NCBI RefSeq assembly: GCF_001613505.1
Contig: NZ_BDCM01000016.1
Span: 62,001 to 126,000 of the forward strand
Length of the DNA stretch: 64,000 nt
Source of the DNA: Nocardia mikamii NBRC 108933
GTDB taxonomy: Bacteria > Actinomycetota > Actinomycetes > Mycobacteriales > Mycobacteriaceae
Reading direction: 5' to 3'
The position numbers and the translations under genes were made by a program. The notes under the pieces were generated by a model, which had not been told where the DNA came from, made no database searches, and saw only the letters and a program-made list of their open reading frames with translations. Shown one piece after another: positions 15,921 through 23,385 of the stretch (position 1 is the first letter of the stretch; every line of letters begins with the position of its first letter).

Positions 15921-17435
15921 ATGGCGAGTGCGCTGAGCGCGATCGAACAGCAGGTGGCCGACCACAGACGGGCCGCCGCCCAGGAACGATCGGCCGAGGC
16001 CGAACTGCGCCTGGCGACGTCGCTGTGCGAGTTGGCCAGGGCCTGCCTGGACACCAAGGCCGAGGGCGCCGACCGCGACCGCGCGCCCGCCGCGCTGGAA
16101 CCCGCCCAGGAGGCGGTGCTGATCCGGCTGCACTGGCTGACCGCCGGTCATGTGACCGCGCAATTCGCCGGGCAGGTCACCGAGGCGTTGCGACTGTTCG
16201 AACAGGCCGCCCGCACGATCGGCCATCGGGAACTGGCCACCTCGACCATCCGCCAGGCCTGCGACGCGTATCACCAAGTGGCACAGAACTATCCGATGGC
16301 GGCGGGAGTGTGCGCCGACGGTCTGTCCAAATGCGGGGTGTGGCTGTGCCGGCTGGATCCGGAGTCGGCGGTGGCGGCCAGTGCCGAGGCGGTGCGCATC
16401 CGCGCGGGCCTGTTCGCCGCCAATCCCGATCAGGCCGGGCGCTATTTGGCCAGCCTGAACATGCTGCTGCGCACGCTGATGATCGGTCGCGGCCGCAAAC
16501 AGGCGCTGGCGACGTATCGCGAACGGTATTCCGCGTGGACCACGCCGGAGATGACGACCCGGCTGCGGGAGACCTCGATCGACGAACTCGAGTTCACCAG
16601 CAAAACCCATGCCGCCCTGGTGAAATTGGAATGTCCGACGCTCGAGCGGGCCGGATATCTCACCCAGCAGCAGATCCTTTACCAGACCGCCGGTGATCTG
16701 ACCACGATCGAGGAGATCAACTGGAAGCTCGGGCTGGTCGGGCTCAAACCCCTCGCCGCCGGTGCGCTGGCGGACCCGCCGTCCAAGCCGATGGAGATCG
16801 CCACCTCCTACGGTGCGTTGAGTGTGCGCTGCGCCGCCGCCGACGCCGTGGCCCTGGTGCGCGCGGCCGTCATCGAGGCCTACGCCGCCGACGGCGCGCA
16901 TCCGGTGGACAGCAGCGCCTTCGCCGGAGTCGGCGAAACCCATTGGCATATGCCCGATCCCGCCCTCAATGCCGCCGCGAACCTCGGTGACGACGTGGTG
17001 CTGCTGCAGCGCGCGGGCAGCTGGGTGCATGTGCTCAGCCTGTTCTGGGAACTCGCTCCCACCGGTAAAAATCCTCTGGCACTGCGGCTTTCGCGGCAGT
17101 GGCCGGTGCTCGCGGTCAATACCATCGAGAATCTGACCTACGAATTGTGCTGGTATGCCGACGGTGCCGCCCGGCAGTTCGCCGCACTCGGGCGACCGGC
17201 CGGTCAGGAGCCGCTGGACGAACCACTGGCGCCGTTGGATTTCGCGATGCTCGCCGACTACGGCGCCGACTACGCCTCCGAAACCCAGGTTCGCGCGGCG
17301 TTCGGCAACTCCGGCATGTTCGCCAAACTGACCAACCTGCCCGCCAGTGGTATCCGGCAGGCCGGCCAAGCGCGTGCCCTGGCCGACTACGGCGATCAGA
17401 TCCTGTTCTTCCGCGGCGGCGCACCGCAGAGTTGA
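15921..17435 (+). CDS. Unrecognised 504-aa helical protein
   Basis: No named family recognised. Residues 1-290 are alpha-helical with repeated Ala/Leu pairs in a tetratricopeptide-like rhythm (ACLDTKAEG, EALRLFEQAARTIG, SAEAVRIRAGLFAANPDQAGRYLASLNML). Residues about 300-500 are different: YGALSVRCAAADAVALVRAAVIEAYAAD, GDDVVLLQRAGSWVHVLSLFWEL, a cluster of Trp and Tyr (NLTYELCWYADGAARQF), GADYASETQVRAAFGN. No signal peptide or membrane segment. ATG 15921 follows GGGAGTTGG. It is divergent from the thiolase gene and followed by the DUF72 gene 43 bases later. Confidence 0.75.
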   Translation: MASALSAIEQQVADHRRAAAQERSAEAELRLATSLCELARACLDTKAEGADRDRAPAALEPAQEAVLIRLHWLTAGHVTAQFAGQVTEALRLFEQAARTIGHRELATSTIRQACDAYHQVAQNYPMAAGVCADGLSKCGVWLCRLDPESAVAASAEAVRIRAGLFAANPDQAGRYLASLNMLLRTLMIGRGRKQALATYRERYSAWTTPEMTTRLRETSIDELEFTSKTHAALVKLECPTLERAGYLTQQQILYQTAGDLTTIEEINWKLGLVGLKPLAAGALADPPSKPMEIATSYGALSVRCAAADAVALVRAAVIEAYAADGAHPVDSSAFAGVGETHWHMPDPALNAAANLGDDVVLLQRAGSWVHVLSLFWELAPTGKNPLALRLSRQWPVLAVNTIENLTYELCWYADGAARQFAALGRPAGQEPLDEPLAPLDFAMLADYGADYASETQVRAAFGNSGMFAKLTNLPASGIRQAGQARALADYGDQILFFRGGAPQS

Positions 17436-17478
17436 ACCGCCGCGCGGTGTTGTCACCGCCGGCGGATACCGTCGACAC

Positions 17479-18318
17479 ATGACACTCTCGGTCGGATGCG
17501 CGCAGTGGACGCACGAGGCGTGGCGCGCGTATCAGCCGGATTCGCGGCGGCGCCTGGGCGGGTATGCCCGGTACTGCACCGCGGTGGAGGGCAACACCAC
17601 CTTCTACGCGACGCCGAACCCGGCCACCGTGCGGTCGTGGGTGGATCAGACGCCCGAGGACTTCCGCTTCGTGCTGAAGCTGCCCAAAACCATCACACAC
17701 GAGCGCAGGATGCGCGGTGCGGAAACGGAATTGGCGGAATTCCTGCGCGCGGTCGAACCGCTCGGGCCGCGCATTCACGCGCTGTGGGCGCAATTGCCGG
17801 CCTCGTTCGGGCCGGACGATCTCGGCGTGCTCGCCGGACTGCTGCACCACCTGCCGCGCCGGTATCGCTGCGCGGTCGAGGTGCGCCACCGCGCCTTCTT
17901 CGCCGACCCCGAGGCCGCCGGCCGGTTGGAGTATGTGCTGGAACGTGTCGGCGCCGAATGGATTCCGTTCGACACCACCACCCTGTTCGCCGCGCCGCCG
18001 CGCAGCCCCGGCGAATACGAGGCGAGTGCGAAGAAGCCGCGGCTGCCGCGCCGCCTACGGGCGCTGACCGAATATCCGATCGTGCGGTATCACGGCAACG
18101 ACGATATCGAGGCGACCGTCGCCGGCTGGCGGCCGTGGCGCGATCTCGTCGTCGAGTGGTTGCGCGAGGGACGGTCGCCGACGGTCTTCGTTCACACTCC
18201 GGACAATGCGGATTCGTTACTGCTGGCCCGGCGGTTCTACGATGACGTGCGGTCCGCCGGCGCGGAGCTCCCGGCCCTCGTGGACCCGGCGCCGATCGAG
18301 CCGATGACCTTGTTCTGA
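17479..18318 (+). CDS. DUF72 (YecE-like) TIM-barrel protein
   Basis: 279 aa. DUF72 proteins are TIM-barrel-like and of unknown reaction. Typical features: SVGCAQWTHEAWRAYQ at the start, VEGNTTFYATPNPATVRSWVDQTPEDFRFVLKLPKTITHER, LWAQLPASFGPDDLGVLAGLLHHLP, AVEVRHRAFF, and a final helix with FVHTPDNADSLLLARRFYDDV, which in relatives reads 'FNNH..G.A'. ATG 17479 fits the family start. Downstream gene begins about 100 bases later with its own operator. Confidence 0.85.
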   Translation: MTLSVGCAQWTHEAWRAYQPDSRRRLGGYARYCTAVEGNTTFYATPNPATVRSWVDQTPEDFRFVLKLPKTITHERRMRGAETELAEFLRAVEPLGPRIHALWAQLPASFGPDDLGVLAGLLHHLPRRYRCAVEVRHRAFFADPEAAGRLEYVLERVGAEWIPFDTTTLFAAPPRSPGEYEASAKKPRLPRRLRALTEYPIVRYHGNDDIEATVAGWRPWRDLVVEWLREGRSPTVFVHTPDNADSLLLARRFYDDVRSAGAELPALVDPAPIEPMTLF

Positions 18319-18348
18319 GGAAATGAACGACCGCCGTACGCCCTCTGT

Positions 18349-18369
18349 ATAGTTGGCGCCGGCAACTAT
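18349..18369. promoter_or_regulatory. MarR operator, copy 1
   Basis: ATAGTTG-N7-CAACTAT inverted repeat 48 bases before the MarR start at 18417. The same site with the same spacing lies at 28633 before the second MarR gene, and the similarity continues downstream (TTGTACGCGCTAAGCAA against TTGTACATGCTAATCAA). Conservation between two otherwise diverged leaders supports a functional operator. Confidence 0.75.
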
Positions 18370-18416
18370 TTGTACGCGCTAAGCAAGTCTGCGGATCTGG
18401 GAAAAGGGGACACCCG

Positions 18417-18929
18417 ATGACCGCTGCCGGCCTTGACCGCACCGTCACTGCCACAGCGCTCGACGACGCCGATCGACTCGGCGCTCAATTGATCCGGTTC
18501 GTTCGCGCGGTGAATCGTGCGAAAACACAGTTGTCCAAGGCGGGTCCGGACGGACTGGAGAAACTCGCCTACGCGATGCTGTTCTGCCTGGTTCACGACG
18601 GACCGCAGCGGACCGGGAAGCTGGCCGAGCAACTGCACGCCGAGATCTCCACCATCAGCCGGCAGACCAGATCGCTCGTGGCGCACGGCCTGGTCGAGCG
18701 TCGGGCGGACCCGATCGACGGCCGGGCATGTGTTCTGGCCGCGACCGACGAGGGTAGTCGGGTGTTCGCCGAGAATCGACGCTTGCGCAACCTCTGGATC
18801 GCCGAGGTGATGGCCGATTGGCCTGCCGCGGACCGGTCCACTCTGATCGCTTTGCTCGACCGGCTCAACTGCGGTATCGAATCAACTCCACCATCGACGG
18901 CCGAACCGAAACAGGGCTTGGAAATATGA
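18417..18929 (+). CDS. MarR-family regulator, copy 1
   Basis: 170 aa winged-helix regulator. Core AYAMLFCLVHDGPQRTGKLAEQLHAEISTISRQTRSLVAHGLVERRADPIDGRACVLAATDEG is the MarR recognition helix and wing, nearly identical to the paralogue at 28701 in the DNA-contacting part, so both should bind one operator type. Start ATG 18417 follows AAAAGGGG. It overlaps the MFS gene by four bases (ATGA), forming a MarR-efflux operon, and it most likely represses it through the site at 18349 until a ligand binds. Confidence 0.9.
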   Translation: MTAAGLDRTVTATALDDADRLGAQLIRFVRAVNRAKTQLSKAGPDGLEKLAYAMLFCLVHDGPQRTGKLAEQLHAEISTISRQTRSLVAHGLVERRADPIDGRACVLAATDEGSRVFAENRRLRNLWIAEVMADWPAADRSTLIALLDRLNCGIESTPPSTAEPKQGLEI

Positions 18930-21469
18930 CCACTTCGACCACCCGGGAGCCTGCGGCGCAGCCGGCCCCGGGCCCCGCGCCGGGCACCCTCTCGCATCGG
19001 CAGATTTTGACTATTTTGTCTGGTTTGTTGCTGGGGATGTTCTTGGCGGCGCTGGATCAGAATATTGTGAGTGTGGCGATTGTCCGGATCGCGAATAGTT
19101 TGCATGGTTTCGATCAGCAGGCGTGGGCGACGACGGCGTATTTGATTACGGCGACGATTTCGACGCCGTTGTACGGCAAGTTGGCCGATATCTATGGTCG
19201 GAAGCCGTTCTATCTGTTGGCGATCGGTATTTTCGTGGTGGGTTCGGCGGCGTGTACGTTCGCGACGTCGATGTATGAGCTGGCGGCCTTCCGCGCATTC
19301 CAGGGTCTCGGCGCGGGTGGCCTGATGTCCTTGGCGTTCACCATCATCGGGGATATCGTGCCCGCTCGCGAACGCGTGCGGTACCAAGGCTATTTCATGA
19401 TGGTGTTCGGCACCGCGACGGTCGCCGGCCCGGTGCTCGGCGGCTTCTTCTCCGATTACGACACGCTGTGGGGTATCGACGGCTGGCGTTGGGTGTTCCT
19501 GGTGAACGTCCCGATCGGTGTGCTCGCGCTGGCCGTGGTCGCGAAGGTGCTCAACGTGCCGCACGAGCGGCAGCGGCATCGTGTGGACTGGTTCGGTGCG
19601 ATCGCGCTGGCGATCTGTGTGGTGCCGTTGCTGATCGTGGCCGAGCAGGGCCGCGGCTGGGGCTGGGAGTCACCGCGCGCGCTGCTCTGCTACGGCATCG
19701 GTGCGGCGGGGCTCGTGCTGTTCGTCCTCGTCGAATTTCTGATGAAGGACGCCGCGCTGATCCCACTGCGGCTGTTCCGGAATTCGACGTTCTCCATCAC
19801 CATCCTGGGCGGCTTCATCGTCGGTATCGCGATGTTCGGCGCGATCAGCATGGTGCCGCTGTATCTGCAGGTCGTGCGGGGCTATTCGCCCACCAAGGCC
19901 GGTCTGCTGATGCTGCCGCTGGTGCTGGGCATCATGATCGGCTCGCTGATCGCGGGGCAGGTCACCAAACTGACCGGCCGCTACAAGATCCTGCCCGTAC
20001 TGGGCACATTCGTCATCGCGTGCGGGGCGGCGTTATACGCGCAGGTGCACTACGACAGCCCGCTGTGGCAGCCGCTGGTGTACAGCGCGGTCATCGGCTT
20101 CGGCCTCGGCGGCTGTATGCAGACGTTGATCATCGCGGCGCAGAATGCCGGTCCGCGGTCGGATATGGGTGTGTCGACGGCGTCGGCGACCTTCTTCCGG
20201 CAGATGGGCGGCACGCTGGGTGTCGCGGTCTTCCTGACGATTCTGTTCAATCTGTTGCCGCACAAGATCATCGACGCGTTCGGCGGTGTGCTGCCGCCCG
20301 GCTTCGACACCGGGAAGCTCGACCAATTGCAGGCCAACACCAGCGGGATCGCGGCACTGCCGGCGCAGGTGCGCGAGCCCATCCTGGTCGGCTTCACCGA
20401 TTCCCTGCACGGCGTGTTCTACGCCGCCGCCGGCGTGGCGCTGCTGGCCTGTGTGGTGCTGCTGTTCATGAAAGAGATTCCGCTGCAGGACAGTTCGGCA
20501 CCACCGGCGCAGCCGCAGCGCGCCGAACCGTCGCAGGACGTGCCGACCGTGGCCGACGTCGAAGCCGCCGAGTCTGCGCTCGAACCCGAGCGAGAGCCGT
20601 TGTGGGACGCGGAAGGCGAAGCCGCCCGGTCGGAATCGGAGCCCGCCCTCGCCGAACCGGCCGCACACACCGCGTTCCCGGAGGTCGTCGGCGACGTGCA
20701 GGGCGACGCGCGTCTGTCCGGACGCATCCACCGCGACGACGGGCAATCCGTCCCCGGTGCGGCGCTGACACTGATCGACCAACGGGGACACCAGGTTTCC
20801 CGCGCGACGACCGACGAGGCGGGCGGCTACCGCCTGAGCGTGCCGGACGCCGGCGGCTATGTGCTGATCGCTTCCGCCGAGGGGCATCAGCCCGCCGCGG
20901 TGAACGTCACGATCGGTTCCGAACCTCAGACGGTCGATCTCACGTTGCTGGGGTCGGGGGAGCTGTCCGGCATCGTCACCGAGGGGCCGGGCCGGCCACT
21001 GGCGGGCGTGACGGTCACCCTGACCGATCGGCGCGGCGAGGTCGTCGGTGCTGCGGTGACCGGAGCCGACGGCGCCTACGCCTGTCACGGCATCGTCGCC
21101 GGCACCTACACCCTGGTCGCGGTCGCCGGACATCGGAGGCCGGATGCCACCACGCTGACCGTTCCCGAAACCGGCATGTTGCGTTACGACATCGAACTCG
21201 CGCCGATGGCGGTGCTGTCGGGCCGGGTGCGCTCGGAGCGTGGTCCGGTCGCTCACGCCCACGTGGCGGTGCTGGATTCGGGCGGCGCGGTGGTGGCCGC
21301 CGCGTGGACGGACGGCGACGGCCGCTATCGGATCGACGATCTTCCCGCCGGGGACTACACGGTGGTGGGACGCGGCTATCCGCCGGCCAGTGCGCGGGTG
21401 GCGGTCGACGGCGAACGGATCGCCCACGACCTGCGGCTCTGCTATGAGGGCGCGGCCGACAGATCGTGA
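18926..21469 (+). CDS. DHA2-type MFS exporter with C-terminal beta modules, copy 1
   Basis: 847 aa. Residues about 20-515 are a 14-helix DHA2 drug:H+ antiporter: FLAALDQNIVSVAIVRIANSL (motif D), GKLADIYGRKPFYL (motif A), GWRWVFLVNVPIG. After the last helix (about 495-515) comes an acidic Pro/Glu-rich linker, then three carboxypeptidase-regulatory-like beta-sandwich modules at about 595-670, 675-755 and 760-840, each with GAxLTLxDxxG...TxxxGxYxxxxxxxGxYxLxxxAxGHxP. With an even helix number both ends are cytosolic, so the modules would be cytoplasmic. Substrate unknown. Codons in the first third are T-rich and include a block identical to copy 2. Confidence 0.85.
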   Translation: MTTSTTREPAAQPAPGPAPGTLSHRQILTILSGLLLGMFLAALDQNIVSVAIVRIANSLHGFDQQAWATTAYLITATISTPLYGKLADIYGRKPFYLLAIGIFVVGSAACTFATSMYELAAFRAFQGLGAGGLMSLAFTIIGDIVPARERVRYQGYFMMVFGTATVAGPVLGGFFSDYDTLWGIDGWRWVFLVNVPIGVLALAVVAKVLNVPHERQRHRVDWFGAIALAICVVPLLIVAEQGRGWGWESPRALLCYGIGAAGLVLFVLVEFLMKDAALIPLRLFRNSTFSITILGGFIVGIAMFGAISMVPLYLQVVRGYSPTKAGLLMLPLVLGIMIGSLIAGQVTKLTGRYKILPVLGTFVIACGAALYAQVHYDSPLWQPLVYSAVIGFGLGGCMQTLIIAAQNAGPRSDMGVSTASATFFRQMGGTLGVAVFLTILFNLLPHKIIDAFGGVLPPGFDTGKLDQLQANTSGIAALPAQVREPILVGFTDSLHGVFYAAAGVALLACVVLLFMKEIPLQDSSAPPAQPQRAEPSQDVPTVADVEAAESALEPEREPLWDAEGEAARSESEPALAEPAAHTAFPEVVGDVQGDARLSGRIHRDDGQSVPGAALTLIDQRGHQVSRATTDEAGGYRLSVPDAGGYVLIASAEGHQPAAVNVTIGSEPQTVDLTLLGSGELSGIVTEGPGRPLAGVTVTLTDRRGEVVGAAVTGADGAYACHGIVAGTYTLVAVAGHRRPDATTLTVPETGMLRYDIELAPMAVLSGRVRSERGPVAHAHVAVLDSGGAVVAAAWTDGDGRYRIDDLPAGDYTVVGRGYPPASARVAVDGERIAHDLRLCYEGAADRS
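18992..19305 (+). repeat. 314-bp block identical to 29380-29693
   Basis: Every base from 18992 to 19305 equals 29380-29693 (offset 10,388). It encodes the first helices of the two MFS paralogues. Codons here favour TTG, ATT, TTT, GAT and GGT, unlike the GC-ending codons on both sides. It looks like a recent gene-conversion tract or a locally constrained sequence. Confidence 0.9.
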
Positions 21470-21948
21470 TCGGTATGCCGCGGCCGGTGCAGCGACACCG
21501 GGGTGCGGTGGGCATGCGGGAGGTGCGGGTGGCCTCGGACCGGGCCGTATTCGGTGGTACGCGCCCCCCTGTCACCCGGCCCGATATCCCCGGGCTCGAT
21601 ATCCCCGGGCTCGATATCGCCGGGTTCGGTGTCGTCCGGCCCGATATCGCCGGATCGCAGGGCTGTGCGTTCGAGGACCCGGGCGCACAGCCGGATCACC
21701 GCCTCGTCCAGGGTGATGCCGAGTTCGGCGGCGTGCAGGGTAGCCATCTCGACGACCCCCAGGTCGTCCACGAAAGCCGGATCGGACAGGATCTCGTCCA
21801 GGATCATGCCGCTCAGCGCCTGTTCCTGGGTCAGCAGCTCGCCGGGCAGCCAGCTCAGCAACCATCGTCCGGGAAGTGACGGCAGGCGCTGGGCAGATTC
21901 CGGGGTGACATCGCTGGTCATCAACCAGTCGGTGATATGAAGCGTCAT
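21442..21948 (-). CDS. Hypothetical protein with GDIEPGD repeats
   Basis: 168 aa. Residues 1-95 look folded and helical (HITDWLMTSDVTPESAQRLPSLPGRW, ILDEILSDPAFVDDLGVVEMATLHAAELGITLDEAVIRLCARVLERTA), followed by five Gly-Asp-Ile-Glu-Pro repeats encoded by 15-bp units and a His/Pro-rich tail. ATG 21948 has GGAAGGGGAATG just upstream. The 3' end overlaps the MFS stop by 28 bases on the other strand. Family not recognised; the long upstream region is shared with the XRE gene. Confidence 0.65.
   Translation of the reverse strand: MTLHITDWLMTSDVTPESAQRLPSLPGRWLLSWLPGELLTQEQALSGMILDEILSDPAFVDDLGVVEMATLHAAELGITLDEAVIRLCARVLERTALRSGDIGPDDTEPGDIEPGDIEPGDIGPGDRGARTTEYGPVRGHPHLPHAHRTPVSLHRPRHTDHDLSAAPS
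21583..21657. repeat. Five 15-bp tandem repeats within a CDS
   Basis: GATATC recurs at 21583, 21598, 21613 and 21643, with a degenerate copy at 21628, giving a 15-bp period of the type CGGGCTCGATATCCC. The units keep the reading frame of the minus-strand gene and encode GDIEP/GDIGP pentapeptides. Confidence 0.85.
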
Positions 21949-22058
21949 GGCATTCCCCTTCCACCAAGCCGGCCGCTGCGGCGGTCGTTGCCGCTCCGAT
22001 GAACGGAGAGCCGGTGGCTATAGCTAAATGCTAAGGACGGCTTTCCGGGGCTGTCAAC

Positions 22059-22074
22059 TAAGCATCAGTGCTTA
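22059..22074. promoter_or_regulatory. Inverted repeat in divergent promoter region
   Basis: TAAGCA-TCAG-TGCTTA, perfect 6-bp arms. It lies in the AT-rich 387-base gap between the divergent genes starting at 21948 and 22336, in which no other gene is seen. It may be an operator for either; assignment uncertain. Confidence 0.4.
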
Positions 22075-22111
22075 TCTGCGATATCTTCGGGACCTCAATG
22101 CTCATCTTCAA

Positions 22112-22136
22112 TCAGATATGCCCAGCGAATATCTGA
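22112..22136. promoter_or_regulatory. Inverted repeat upstream of XRE operon
   Basis: TCAGATAT-N9-ATATCTGA, perfect 8-bp arms, 200 bases before the XRE start. Outer bases CAAT and ATTG extend the symmetry with a one-base slip. A plausible autoregulatory site for the XRE protein or its neighbour. Confidence 0.45.
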
Positions 22137-22335
22137 ATTGATTACCGGAGAGGGTTGCGACGGCGTGAAAGTTGGCTCTGCGGAACGCTTTCGAGCGTCG
22201 TGTGGCAGAATCCGCAGCGGGCCGGGCGTATTCGAGTTATCGGCGAGCTGCGTTCGCCGCGCGTTCACCGGAGTAATGAAAAATTGATGTTTAGCTGATG
22301 ATGCGATGGGCCACATGTGATTAGAATTCCGCATC

Positions 22336-23385
22336 GTGACACAATCTGACCCAGACGGTGGCGAACGGATCGGCGAACTGGTGCGCCGGCTCCGTATCGA
22401 GTCCGGTCTCACCCAGGCCGCGCTGGCCAAACAGGCGGACTGTTCACGCAGCCTCGTTCAGCAGATCGAGAACGGCACCCGCGTGCCGCCGCTGCCGCTG
22501 CGGGAACGACTGAGTTCGGCGCTGGGGCAGGAACTTCCGATGGACGGCGTCGCCGGCTCGTCCGAACCCGGCGGGCATTACGACCTGCGGATGCGCTTCA
22601 ACGTGCTCCTCGGCAAGGACCCCGGGGTCGTGGATCGGGTGCTGACGATCGCGCAGACCGTGCTCGACGCCCGCGGTGCGCGCGAGGAGGTGGAGCCGTT
22701 GCGCCTCATCGCCGCTCGCCAGCTCGAGCGCGCGGAAGAGCTACTGGCGCAGATACCTTCGCGCAGCGCAACGGTGTGGGAGTGGAATACGGTCAACGAC
22801 TGGCTGACCATCCTGGAACAGGCCGAACAGTCCGTGCGCGCCATTCACACCGCCGACCTGGGCACCATCGGCGGCGACGTCGGCGACGACTACCATGCCG
22901 CGATCGTGCGCCTCGCCGACGCGGTGCACGAGCCGCGAGTCACGGTGCGGCGCATGTACGTTCTGGACCGCATCGAAGATGTGTGGCCCTACGACGACAA
23001 ACTGTGGTGGCAGGCGCGTTCCGGTGTCGAGAGTGTGCTGGTCAAGCGGGAGCACGCGCGCAACGCGCAGAGCATGCTGGTCGTCGACGACCGGTATGTC
23101 TGTGTCGGGGAATACGACTACTCCCGCCAGACCCGGGTCGCGACGCGCTTTTCGGTGCTCAAACACGATGTGGCGTTCGCGGTCCGGCGCTTCGAGAAGC
23201 TCTACGACCTGCGGCGCATCGGTTCGGCGATCGTGGTCAACGATCTGCTGGCCGATCCGCGGCTGGCCCGATTCGACCGCCTGGGCGACGGTGAGGGGCG
23301 GGACCTGTTCCGCGAGACGCTCGTTCGCGCCTGGGACGACATCCCGGCACCCGGTCAGGCGTCGCTGGAAACAGGGCGGCTGTGA
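22336..23385 (+). CDS. XRE-family regulator with large C-terminal sensor domain
   Basis: 349 aa. Residues 10-64 form a Cro/CI helix-turn-helix (IGELVRRLRIESGLTQAALAKQADCSRSLVQQIENGTRVPP). The remaining 280 residues are not a standard cupin or DUF5753 domain; they include NTVNDWLTILEQAEQSVRAIHTADLGTIGG, VTVRRMYVLDRIEDVWPYDDKLWWQARSGVES and SMLVVDDRYVCVGEYDYSRQTRVATRFSV, a mixed alpha/beta core somewhat like phospholipase-D-fold sensor domains, but without a seen HKD pair. GTG 22336 is the start. It overlaps the aminotransferase start (GTGA), so regulator and enzymes are made together. Confidence 0.8.
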   Translation: MTQSDPDGGERIGELVRRLRIESGLTQAALAKQADCSRSLVQQIENGTRVPPLPLRERLSSALGQELPMDGVAGSSEPGGHYDLRMRFNVLLGKDPGVVDRVLTIAQTVLDARGAREEVEPLRLIAARQLERAEELLAQIPSRSATVWEWNTVNDWLTILEQAEQSVRAIHTADLGTIGGDVGDDYHAAIVRLADAVHEPRVTVRRMYVLDRIEDVWPYDDKLWWQARSGVESVLVKREHARNAQSMLVVDDRYVCVGEYDYSRQTRVATRFSVLKHDVAFAVRRFEKLYDLRRIGSAIVVNDLLADPRLARFDRLGDGEGRDLFRETLVRAWDDIPAPGQASLETGRL

